From: DASQFY01 sp036397815
GTDB lineage: Bacteria > Chloroflexota > Limnocylindria > QHBO01
Length of the DNA stretch: 29,279 nucleotides
Direction of reading: 5' to 3'
Assembly (NCBI GenBank): GCA_036397815.1
Contig: DASWIE010000081.1
Coordinates: 1-29,279 of the forward strand
In this document: positions 10,080-16,721 of the stretch, one piece after another
Numbering within the stretch: the first letter of the stretch is position 1
How the letters are laid out: every line of letters begins with the position of its first letter
Made by a program: the position numbers and the translations under genes
The notes under the pieces: generated by a model
Database searches by the model: none
What the model was told of the DNA's origin: nothing
What the model saw: only the letters and a program-made list of their open reading frames with translations

Positions 10080-10263
10080 GGAGTTCGCAGACGCCGCCGT
10101 CATTCGCGTTAGCCCGGCGTTCATGTGCGCCGGCTATCAGATGCGAATGACAGCGGCCGTAGAGGCGAATCGGACCGATTCCTGACGTTCGGCGAGCACT
10201 CACGACGCCTCGGATCGCCATCGGGTGACTCTAATGCTGCTCTGGTTCGCACCTGCGAAGTTC
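10080..10263 (+). repeat. structured intergenic element, copy A
   Basis: About 184 bp with imperfect terminal inverted repeats (left GGAGTTCGCAGACGC, right GCACCTGCGAAGTTC). Its first ~97 nt align without gaps to the reverse complement of 13007-13196 at roughly three-quarters identity, including TTCGCGTTAGCCCG (10103-10116) and ATGCGAATGACA (10141-10152). Inside, GTCATTCGC (10099-10107) pairs with GCGAATGAC (10143-10151), and within that loop CCGGCG/CGCCGG makes a second stem. No open frame is conserved between the copies. It may be a MITE-like palindromic repeat or a structured RNA. Confidence 0.75.
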
Positions 10264-10314
10264 AGCGAACCGCGCGCCGGGTTCAAGGCGTTCAGGCGTC
10301 CGGTCATGTCCGTC

Positions 10315-10420
10315 CGACTCGTGCCGCGCTACCACCAGTCGCGCAATGACGCACATGACCCTCCCGACTTGCGGTGCGCGACTGTCAGTCGCGGTACGTA
10401 GTCGCCTCAGGCACAAGTCG
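10315..10420. repeat. 106-bp imperfect inverted repeat
   Basis: Outer arms CGACTCGTGCC (10315-10325) and GGCACAAGTCG (10410-10420) match at ten of eleven positions. A second, perfect 10-bp pair lies inside: CAGTCGCGCA (10336-10345) and TGCGCGACTG (10375-10384). The sequence is not alignable to copy A or B by eye. It shares the 506-bp gene-free stretch (10010-10515) with copy A and has no coding potential that I trust. Confidence 0.55.
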
Positions 10421-10440
10421 CGCCGGGCGAAGGCGCTGTG

Positions 10441-10515
10441 AGCGTTACCGGAGGAGCACCAGCCTGCCCGACCTGCGTAACGCTCCGGACATGCGCATGC
10501 CGGAAGTCGGGCAGG
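10441..10515 (-). terminator. competing hairpins directly after rsmG
   Basis: CCTGCCCGAC (10463-10472) pairs with GTCGGGCAGG (10506-10515), ending one base before the rsmG stop codon. A different pair, AGCGTTAC (10441-10448) with GTAACGCT (10477-10484), interlocks with the first, so the two stems cannot be nested together. A small CCGG hairpin sits between. No T-tract follows on the minus strand. This could end or stabilise the rsmG transcript, or be another palindromic repeat. Confidence 0.4.
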
Positions 10516-11280
10516 TCAGGCAAGGGGATTCCGGCCTGGCTCGCCTGGGCGACGCGGGAAGCGCTCGGCCGTCGCGCGATCCTTGCTCACCACCACGAAA
10601 CGGTGGCCGCCGAGTGCGGGAAGGCCAGAGTCGATCAGGCGCACCGGCCCTCCGCCGACTTGACCGATCGCCGCGCGACCGCGGCGGACCTCGTCATCCT
10701 CCTCGCCCAGCGGACCCTTCCAGGCGAGCAGCGTTCCGCCAGGACGCAGGAGTGGCACCGCGAGCTCGGCCAGGACTGGGAGGGAGGCGCAGGCGCGGGC
10801 GGTGGCGATCGCGTATTGCTCGCGATGTTGCGGATCGCGGCCCAGCGTCTCCGCGCGCTCGGCCAGAACCGTGACTTGCCCGAGCCCCAGCGCATCGGCG
10901 ATCGCGCGCAGGACGGCCGCCTTCTTGGCGACCGAATCGACCAGCACCCACGCTCGTTTGGGACGAGCCAGGGCGAGCGGGAGGGCCGGCACGCCGCCAC
11001 CGGAGCCAAGATCCACCACCGGCCCGGGGCCTGCGGCGTCGAGGAGCGGCAGGGCTGCGAGCGCGTCGAGCAGGTGCAGCCGCGCGACCTCGGCCGGGGC
11101 CACTACGCGGGTCAGGTTGATGCGCTCGTTCGCCTCGAGCAGCAGTGCCACGAACCGCTCGATGCGGTCCAGGTAGCCGTCCGGCAGCAGCGCGGCGAGC
11201 GCGGGCTCATCGGCCAGCAGGGACTCGAGGTCCTGACGGGCGGCGCGCGCCGCGGATGCGGCGCCATCGGTCTGGGGCAA
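10516..11280 (-). CDS. rsmG: 16S rRNA (guanine(527)-N7)-methyltransferase
   Basis: 254 residues. RsmG (GidB) methylates N7 of G527 in 16S rRNA, using SAM. Visible: an N-terminal helical part, NERINLTRV (51-59), RLHLLDALAALPLL (67-80, the RsmG RHFxDSL-like element) and SAM motif I VVDLGSGGGVPALPLAL (88-104), then VLVDSVAKKAAVLRAI and AIATARACASLPVLAELAVPLL with the substrate region. Start is TTG at 11280, supported by GGAGG (11290-11294, minus) nine bases upstream; no ATG is better placed. rsmG often lies near the replication origin with mnmG and parAB, but none of those is next to it here. Loss of RsmG gives streptomycin resistance in many bacteria (family knowledge). Confidence 0.96.
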   Translation of the reverse strand: MPQTDGAASAARAARQDLESLLADEPALAALLPDGYLDRIERFVALLLEANERINLTRVVAPAEVARLHLLDALAALPLLDAAGPGPVVDLGSGGGVPALPLALARPKRAWVLVDSVAKKAAVLRAIADALGLGQVTVLAERAETLGRDPQHREQYAIATARACASLPVLAELAVPLLRPGGTLLAWKGPLGEEDDEVRRGRAAIGQVGGGPVRLIDSGLPALGGHRFVVVSKDRATAERFPRRPGEPGRNPLA

Positions 11281-11423
11281 AAGAAGATGCCTCCGCGGTG
11301 GCGTTTCGGTCTTCCCGGTCGCGCGCGGTTGGTGTGGCCGGCTTTCGCATCGGCCCCGCGTCGCGCCCGGTTACCGTACTCGGCCGCCGGGGAAGCAGGA
11401 GGGCCACCTTACCAGCGACGGCC

Positions 11424-11481
11424 TGTGGACAACAAGGCTGTTATCCACCAACCAGCGCCGCCGACCCGAGAATGTGGATAA
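11424..11481. promoter_or_regulatory. cluster of three DnaA-box-like sites
   Basis: In the 266-bp divergent gap between rsmG and the nuclease-like gene: TGTGGACAA (11424-11432, one mismatch to the box TGTGGATAA), TTATCCACC (11441-11449, one mismatch on the other strand) and TGTGGATAA (11473-11481, perfect). Three sites in 58 bp are unlikely by chance in GC-rich DNA. No long AT-rich unwinding element was seen. They may form part of an origin, or a DnaA-responsive promoter: the perfect box lies ten bases upstream of a TATACT -10 box. Confidence 0.65.
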
Positions 11482-11491
11482 CCGGCCCGCG

Positions 11492-11497
11492 TATACT
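11492..11497 (+). promoter_or_regulatory. -10 box for the nuclease-like/hpt operon
   Basis: TATACT on the plus strand, with the perfect DnaA box occupying the spacer where a -35 region would partly lie, and no good -35 hexamer. Transcription would start near 11504-11506, exactly at an ATG (11506) that opens only an 18-codon frame ending at 11562, out of frame with the real gene. Confidence 0.45.
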
Positions 11498-11546
11498 CGC
11501 ATCCGATGGCGCCCCAGGGCCCTTGGGCAGGTACGATCGACGACGG

Positions 11547-11957
11547 GTGGCGGCGACGCTGACAGACGGCCCGCCACCGCGCTTCGCTCACGACAGCGAG
11601 GCGGAGTTGGCGAGGATCCTCGACTACTACCAGGTCGCATGGCGCTACGAACCCGACATCTTCCCCATCTCATGGAACGTCGACGGCGTGGTCGTCGAGT
11701 CGTTCGCGCCCGATTTCTACCTGCCCGAGGTGGAGCTCTACCTCGAGCTGACGACGCTGAAACAGTCGCTGGTGCGCCGCAAGAACCGGAAGCTGCGCCG
11801 GCTGCGGCAGCTCTACCCGGAGGTCCGGGTGAAGCTCTTCTACGCGCGTGACTTCAAGTCGCTGATGCTGAAGTACGGTCGCCTGGACTTCCTGGCCGAT
11901 GTCACCGCCATGAACGGCAACGGTCCCCTGACTGATGCATCCGGCGGCGAGGACTGA
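11547..11957 (+). CDS. small protein with PD-(D/E)XK-like motif, upstream of hpt
   Basis: 136 residues from a GTG at 11547; TTG at 11523 is an alternative and no clear ribosome site marks either. A glutamate pair in the first helix (SEAE, 17-20), then FAPDFYLPEVELYLELTTLK: Asp56, Glu67 and Lys72 sit in the spacing of a PD-(D/E)XK nuclease core, though Glu-x-Lys is Glu-x-Thr and the lysine would be displaced. A basic helix follows (VRRKNRKLRRLRQLYPE, 76-92) and then VRVKLFYARDFKSLMLKYG. The basic helix suggests nucleic acid contact. It precedes hpt by seven bases, so they share a transcript. Nuclease activity is inference; the small size (no other domain) leaves a non-catalytic binding role possible. 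Confidence 0.75.
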   Translation: MAATLTDGPPPRFAHDSEAELARILDYYQVAWRYEPDIFPISWNVDGVVVESFAPDFYLPEVELYLELTTLKQSLVRRKNRKLRRLRQLYPEVRVKLFYARDFKSLMLKYGRLDFLADVTAMNGNGPLTDASGGED

Positions 11958-11964
11958 CCGACCG

Positions 11965-12543
11965 ATGAACCCGATCCCATCCGCCATCATCCACGACGAC
12001 GTCGAGGAGGTGCTCCTCAGCGGCGAGCGGATCCAGGCGCGCGTGGCCGAGCTCGGCGCGCAGCTGGCCACCGACTACGCCGGACGCGACCCGGTCCTGG
12101 TCAGCGTGCTGAAAGGCTCGATCGTCTTCCTGGCCGACCTGGTACGCCAGATGGAGATCCCGCTCTCGATCGACCTGATGGAGGTGAGCAGCTACGGCGC
12201 GTCCACCGAGTCGAGCGGCCAGGTCAGGATCCTGAAGGACCTCTCGATGGCGATCGACGGTCGGGACGTGATCGTGGTCGAGGACATCATCGACACCGGC
12301 CTGACCCTCAACTACCTGCTGCGCTACCTCCATGACAAGGGCCCGGCCTCGATCCGCATCTGCTGCCTGCTCGACAAGCCCGCGCGGCGCCTGGCCGACA
12401 TCACCATCGACTACCGCGGCTTCACCATCCCGGACCGCTTCGTGATCGGATACGGCCTGGACTACGACGAGCGGTACCGGAACCTGCCCTACATCGGCGT
12501 CCTGCGGCCATCGGTCTACGGCGCGGGCCCGCCGGAAGGCTGA
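11965..12543 (+). CDS. hpt: hypoxanthine phosphoribosyltransferase
   Basis: 192 residues from ATG 11965 (an in-frame ATG at 11935 would lie inside the upstream gene). Purine salvage enzyme that joins PRPP with hypoxanthine or guanine to give IMP or GMP. The PRPP loop VIVVEDIIDTGLTL (102-115) with Glu106, Asp107 and Asp110 is intact, as is VSVLKGSIVFLADL (47-60). The C-terminal IPDRFVIGYGLDYDERYRNLPYIGVL matches the HPRT purine-specificity region. Length equals the bacterial norm (about 180-190). In many genomes hpt is followed by ftsH or preceded by tilS; neither is here, and a small membrane protein follows six bases later instead. Confidence 0.97.
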   Translation: MNPIPSAIIHDDVEEVLLSGERIQARVAELGAQLATDYAGRDPVLVSVLKGSIVFLADLVRQMEIPLSIDLMEVSSYGASTESSGQVRILKDLSMAIDGRDVIVVEDIIDTGLTLNYLLRYLHDKGPASIRICCLLDKPARRLADITIDYRGFTIPDRFVIGYGLDYDERYRNLPYIGVLRPSVYGAGPPEG

Positions 12544-12548
12544 CCGGC

Positions 12549-12980
12549 GTGGCCGAGGGCGCGCCGGCCAGGTTCCGCCTGCCGATCCTGCTCGGCTGCC
12601 TGTTGATGGTGGTGGCCGGCTTTCTGCCGTGGTGGCGGGTCGGGGGGGAAACGGTGAGCGGGGTCCAGGTCCCCGCCAGCTCGGGGATCGGGCTGGAGGG
12701 GCCGGGGCTGATCATCTTCTTCGCCGCGATCGTGGCCCTCGTCTTTCTCGACATCGGCTACATACGTGGCCGATGGGGCTTCGTGCTGGACGCGCCGTGG
12801 GTCTACCTCGGGCTCGGGCTGGTGGCTGCCGCCGCGCTCACCTTCCGGATCTGGGAGCTCTGGTCGCTGGGGTTCCTGCCGCTCCCGCAGCGATCGCCGG
12901 GGCTGGCCGCCGCGGCGGTCGGGGTGGCGCTGCTCCTGTACGGCGCCGGGACCGGATTCGGCGCCCGCCGACCGGGGTAG
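12549..12980 (+). CDS. four-helix membrane protein of unknown function
   Basis: 143 residues, GTG start five bases after the hpt stop. Four hydrophobic segments are plain: about 12-26, 50-70, 82-100 and 120-136. The WW dipeptide after the first helix (FLPWWRVGG) and RIWELW in the third loop are notable, with short charged loops between helices. No motif of a known family is recognised. Position in the hpt operon suggests co-expression only. Confidence 0.75.
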   Translation: MAEGAPARFRLPILLGCLLMVVAGFLPWWRVGGETVSGVQVPASSGIGLEGPGLIIFFAAIVALVFLDIGYIRGRWGFVLDAPWVYLGLGLVAAAALTFRIWELWSLGFLPLPQRSPGLAAAAVGVALLLYGAGTGFGARRPG

Positions 12981-13006
12981 CCGCATTCCGCCCCTCCCGT
13001 CAACGC

Positions 13007-13196
13007 CACGGACTTCGCAGATGCGAATGGTGCTCGCCTAAGAGGCACCCAGAGTCGCTGCGGAACATCGTTCACGCTCGGGCGGGCGCCAGAGTGCGTT
13101 CAATCCGCCTCTAAGGCGGTTGTCATTCGCATGTGATGACTCGCGGCCTCGAAGGACGGGCTAACGCGAACCACGGCCGCATCTGCGAAGTCCGTG
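13007..13196 (-). repeat. structured intergenic element, copy B, perfect 19-bp inverted ends
   Basis: 190 bp bounded by a perfect inverted repeat: CACGGACTTCGCAGATGCG (13007-13025) and its reverse complement (13178-13196). It is the inverted homologue of copy A at 10080-10263. Shared blocks are CGGGCTAACGCGAA (13157-13170, plus strand) and TGTCATTCGCAT (13121-13132). Internal hairpins include CCGCCT-CTA-AGGCGG (13105-13119). It fills most of the 228 bp between the 12549 gene and the 13209 gene. Confidence 0.8.
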
Positions 13197-13208
13197 CAGT
13201 CCAAGGGA

Positions 13209-13355
13209 CTACGGCGCGGGCGGCAGGACGAGCGGGCTGAGGAGGATCCAGCCGATCACGACCGCGGCCAGCAGGGCGGCGAGGATCAGCATCGGGCGCA
13301 GGTCGGGCCGGTAGTCGCCGGGCGACCGGCGGGGCGGGCGCGGGTCGCCGGACAT
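13209..13355 (-). CDS. small single-helix membrane protein downstream of livF
   Basis: 48 residues from ATG 13355. A Pro/Arg-rich cytosolic start (DPRPPRRSPGDYRPDLRP) is followed by one transmembrane helix (MLILAALLAAVVIGWILL, about 25-42) and a short Pro-rich end. It begins 16 bp after the livF stop and reads in the same direction, so it is probably the last gene of the liv operon. No family recognised. A longer in-frame start exists (13439) but overlaps livF. Confidence 0.55.
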   Translation of the reverse strand: MSGDPRPPRRSPGDYRPDLRPMLILAALLAAVVIGWILLSPLVLPPAP

Positions 13356-13371
13356 CGGTCTCTGCTGAGGC

Positions 13372-14148
13372 CTAGATCTCGCCCAGGTAGGCCTGGCGGA
13401 CCTGCTCATTGGCGGCCAGGTTGGCCGCGGTGTCGGCAAGGATGATCTTGCCGGTCTGCAGCACGTAGCCGCGGTGCGCGACGTTCAGCGCCATCAGCGC
13501 GTTCTGCTCGACCAGCAGCACGGTGGTGCCCTGCCCGTTGATCTCGCTGATGATGGCGAAGATCTGCTCGGTCAGGATGGGGGAGAGGCCCATCGACGGC
13601 TCGTCGAGCAGCACCAGGGTCGGGCGAGTCATCAGCGCGCGACCGATGGCCAGCATCTGCTGCTCGCCACCGGAGAGCGTCCCCGCCTTCTGGGTCCGCC
13701 GCTCCTTCAGGCGCGGGAAGAGCTCGTAGACGCGGGCGACGTCGCCGTCGAGCGATCCCTTGCGCGTGAAAGCGCCCATCTGCAGGTTCTCGTAGACCGT
13801 CATGCGGCTGAAGACGCGGCGACCCTCCGGCGCGTGGCCGACGCCGCGGCGCACGATCTCGTGCGCCGGCGTGCGGGTGATCTCGTCGCCGCCCATCCGG
13901 ACGCTGCCCTGGCGCGCCGGGGTGATGCCGCTGATCGTCTTCAGAGTCGTGCTCTTGCCGGCGCCATTGGAGCCGATGAGGGTCACGATCTCGCCCTTGT
14001 CGACGTGCAGGGTGACGCCCTTCAGGGCGTGAATGCTGCCGTAGTAGGTGTGGACGTCCTCCAGCTCGAGGATCCGCTCGGCGGCTGGCCGCTCGGCAGC
14101 TGGCCGCTCGGCGGGTGCCTGCTCGGCGGCCTGGTGTGCATCGGTCAT
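13372..14148 (-). CDS. livF: branched-chain amino-acid-type ABC transporter ATPase LivF
   Basis: 258 residues. Energises uptake of branched-chain amino acids (or related substrates) by ATP hydrolysis at the inner face of the membrane. Walker A GSNGAGKST (59-67), signature LSGGEQQ (158-164) and Walker B VLLDEPSMGLSP (179-190) are intact, with the LivF-typical VGHAPEGRRVFSRMTVYENL. An additional ~25-residue N-terminus contains three imperfect AERPA repeats. The ATG at 14148 overlaps the livG stop (ATGA). Substrate class within the LivF family cannot be told from the ATPase. Confidence 0.95.
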   Translation of the reverse strand: MTDAHQAAEQAPAERPAAERPAAERILELEDVHTYYGSIHALKGVTLHVDKGEIVTLIGSNGAGKSTTLKTISGITPARQGSVRMGGDEITRTPAHEIVRRGVGHAPEGRRVFSRMTVYENLQMGAFTRKGSLDGDVARVYELFPRLKERRTQKAGTLSGGEQQMLAIGRALMTRPTLVLLDEPSMGLSPILTEQIFAIISEINGQGTTVLLVEQNALMALNVAHRGYVLQTGKIILADTAANLAANEQVRQAYLGEI

Positions 14149-14981
14149 GCGTGCGCCTGCTTACCGAGGTACGCCTCGATGACCCGCGGATTGGCCCGGA
14201 TCTCGGCGGGCGTGCCCTCCGCGATCTTCTCCCCGTAATCGAGCACCGTGATCCGCTCGCTGATCCCCATCACCACCTTCATGTCGTGCTCGATCAGCAG
14301 TATGGTCAGCTGTAGCTCGCGTCGCAGGCGCGCGATCAGGTCGGTCATCTGGCGCGTCTCGCCGGGGTTCATGCCGGCGGTCGGCTCGTCGAGCAGCAGC
14401 AGCTTCGGGTCCGACGCCAGGGCTCGGGCCAGCTCGAGGCGACGCTGGTCGCCGTACGGCAGGTTCTTGGCGAGGTCGTCCTCGTACCGCCGCCGGACGC
14501 CGACCATCTCGAGCAGCTCACGCGCCCGCTGGTGGGCGAGCTCCTCCTCGTTCCGCTCGCCCGGGTGCCCCAGGATCGCGTCGAACCACTGCGACTTCAT
14601 CCGGACGTGGCGGCCGACCATGACGTTGGCCACCACGGTCATGGCCGAGAAGAGGCGAATGTTCTGGTAGGTGCGGGCGATGCCCAACTCGGCGATGTCG
14701 TGCGGCGCCAGCCCGACCAGGCTTACCCCGTCGAACACAATCGAGCCTGACGTCGGCTGGAAGATGCCCGACAGCTGGTTGAAGAAGGTCGTCTTGCCGG
14801 CGCCGTTGGGACCGATGATCGAGACGATCGAATGCCGCGGGATGTCGAAATCGATGTCGCGGTTGGCCACCAGGCCCTCAAAGCGCTTGGTGACGGCGCG
14901 CGCCTCGAGGAGAATCCCCCGCTCGCCGCCCGGGTCGAGGACGGTGTCGTCTGCGCTCGGCGCGGTGAACGGGCTGCTCAT
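14145..14981 (-). CDS. livG: branched-chain amino-acid-type ABC transporter ATPase LivG
   Basis: 278 residues. Pairs with LivF to power the LivHM permease. Walker A IGPNGAGKTT (56-65), the LivG-type signature LPYGDQRRLE in place of LSGGQ, Walker B LLLLDEPTAGMNPGE and the switch histidine in LLIEHDMKVV are all present. The LivG-specific loop ARTYQNIRLFSAMTVVANVMVGRH is also clear. Start ATG 14981 overlaps the livM stop (ATGA). Order livH-livM-livG-livF is the standard arrangement for this transporter class. Confidence 0.96.
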   Translation of the reverse strand: MSSPFTAPSADDTVLDPGGERGILLEARAVTKRFEGLVANRDIDFDIPRHSIVSIIGPNGAGKTTFFNQLSGIFQPTSGSIVFDGVSLVGLAPHDIAELGIARTYQNIRLFSAMTVVANVMVGRHVRMKSQWFDAILGHPGERNEEELAHQRARELLEMVGVRRRYEDDLAKNLPYGDQRRLELARALASDPKLLLLDEPTAGMNPGETRQMTDLIARLRRELQLTILLIEHDMKVVMGISERITVLDYGEKIAEGTPAEIRANPRVIEAYLGKQAHA

Positions 14982-16720
14982 GGCGACTCGCCGTGCCCGA
15001 TCGGCGTGCCGGCGGACGCCGCGGTGAGTGGCGGACCACTATCGGGTCCGGTCTCCTCCTCCGCCTCGTGGAGCTCCAGCTGCCTGGCCCGGTCGGGGAG
15101 CAGGCCCTCCGGCCGCAGAATCATCATCAGCACCAGCACGCCGCCATAGACCAGGAGCTTGAACTCGGCGAACTCGCGGAGCAGCTCCGGGAGCCCGATC
15201 AGGGCCAGGGAGCCGAGCACCACGCCCGGGATGCTCCCCATGCCGCCCAGGATGACGATCGAGAGGACCGTGATCGAGACGAGGATGTTGAAGGTGCCGG
15301 GAAAGACCGACTCCAGGTGGGTGGCGAAGACCGCCCCGCCCAGGCAGCCGACCGCCGCGCCCATGGCGAAGGCGAGCAGCTTGTAGTTGATGGTGCTGAT
15401 GCCGGTCGCCTCGGCCACGTCCTCGTCCTCGCGCATGGCGTTCCAGGCGCGCCCGGTGCGCGAGTATTTGAGCCGATGGGCGACGAAGATCGCCAGGATG
15501 CAGAAGAGGACCAGCGGGTAGTAGGTCAGCTCAGGCCCGCTGATCACGCCAAGGATCGGCACCTCGATCCTGGGTACGCCGAACAGGTCGGGGATGCCCA
15601 GGATTCCCTGCGTACCGCCCAGCCAGGGCTTGAGCGCGTCCGAGAGGAAGAGGAGCCGGGCGATCTCACCGAAGCCCAGCGTCACGATCGCCAGGTAGTC
15701 GCCGCGTAACCGCAGCACCGGCGCGCCGATCAGCAGTCCGGTGATCGCCGCGCCGAGGATGACGACGGGCAGGGCGAGCCAGAACGGCCAGCCAAAGCCG
15801 AGCGACGAGAGTGGCGAGGTGAGGAGCGCGGTCAGGTAGGAGCCGACCGCGAAGAACGCCACGTAGCCGAGGTCAAGGAGGCCGGCGTAGCCGACCACGA
15901 TGTTGAGGCCAAGGCCGAGCAGCACGTAGAGGCCGACCGATACGAGCACCTGGCTGAAGAACGAGCCGACCACCTCCGGCAGATAGAGGACGGTGGCGAT
16001 CGCCAGCACGATCAGCACTGCACGGATGGTCGACCGCTGTCCGGGGTCGGCGCCGGCCAGCGATCGCCGGGCGCCTGCCTTCACGGGCGACCAGGCCACG
16101 GCACCGATGGCTACGACCACGAACGTGAGCACGGCAGCCGGGATGGTGAGACCGCCGCCCTGGTAGAGGAAGCGCGCGACGTCGGTGAAGTCGAGCTCGG
16201 TCAGGCGCGGGCGCAGGAAGCGCTCCAGCAGGCTCATGATCACGACGCCGATGACAGCCGCCATGAGCGGCACGCGGAAGCGCGGAGGGAGAACGCGCAG
16301 GCCGGCCCCCGCCAGGCCAAGGCCCGCGGCCAGTGCGAGGTTGATGGTCGCCCCGGTGACCGCCTCCTGGTCCCAGGCCACGAACGCGATCAGGGGAGCC
16401 GAGACGCGGATGAGAACGCCGCGAATGTCGACGGCGCTGGCGAAGAGAAGGGAGAGTGCCAGGATCGCGCCGCTGACGGCTCCTGCCAGCAGCCCCGCCG
16501 CCAGGCGCGCGCCGACGCTTCCCGACCTCGAGCCGACGACGAAGCCGGCGGCGAGTGGCGGAATCGCCAGGATCAATCGCCCCATGGAGGTGACGCCGGT
16601 CAGGAAGCTGCGCTCGGCGAAGGCCAGCACGATGCCGACAGTGGTCAGGTAGAGGACCACCACACCGGCGATCAGGCCCACGATCAGGGCACGGCGCCAG
16701 ATGCTTCCCGATCCGGCCAT
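14978..16720 (-). CDS. livM: ABC transporter permease LivM with N-terminal membrane extension
   Basis: 580 residues, much longer than usual (about 300-420). The C-terminal half, from about residue 235, is LivM: LGLNIVVGYAGLLDLGYVAFFAVGSYLTALL, RLRGDYLAIVTLGFGEI, the EAA-like loop GRAWNAMREDEDVAEATGI and GGMGSIPGVVLGS. The N-terminal ~220 residues contain six to seven hydrophobic segments not in the family core. An ATG near residue 1 is one base after the livH stop, consistent with coupled translation; no internal start at the LivM boundary looks better. The C-terminal ~40 residues are acidic. The extension may be a separate membrane module fused to LivM. Confidence 0.93.
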   Translation of the reverse strand: MAGSGSIWRRALIVGLIAGVVVLYLTTVGIVLAFAERSFLTGVTSMGRLILAIPPLAAGFVVGSRSGSVGARLAAGLLAGAVSGAILALSLLFASAVDIRGVLIRVSAPLIAFVAWDQEAVTGATINLALAAGLGLAGAGLRVLPPRFRVPLMAAVIGVVIMSLLERFLRPRLTELDFTDVARFLYQGGGLTIPAAVLTFVVVAIGAVAWSPVKAGARRSLAGADPGQRSTIRAVLIVLAIATVLYLPEVVGSFFSQVLVSVGLYVLLGLGLNIVVGYAGLLDLGYVAFFAVGSYLTALLTSPLSSLGFGWPFWLALPVVILGAAITGLLIGAPVLRLRGDYLAIVTLGFGEIARLLFLSDALKPWLGGTQGILGIPDLFGVPRIEVPILGVISGPELTYYPLVLFCILAIFVAHRLKYSRTGRAWNAMREDEDVAEATGISTINYKLLAFAMGAAVGCLGGAVFATHLESVFPGTFNILVSITVLSIVILGGMGSIPGVVLGSLALIGLPELLREFAEFKLLVYGGVLVLMMILRPEGLLPDRARQLELHEAEEETGPDSGPPLTAASAGTPIGHGESP

Positions 16721-16721
16721 G

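Noticed and set aside
9053..10150. Long plus-strand frame opposite the phosphoesterase and lipoprotein genes
   Set aside because: Opposite strand carries clear metallophosphoesterase motifs and a lipobox; the plus frame has no recognisable domain.
11281..11546. Complete replication origin
   Set aside because: Only three boxes and no AT-rich unwinding region or neighbouring dnaA/dnaN/parAB; reported as a DnaA-box cluster instead.
11506..11562. 18-codon leaderless open frame (MAPQGPWAG...) before the nuclease-like gene
   Set aside because: It starts at the expected transcription start but there is no further support; it may be chance. Kept only as a remark under the promoter.
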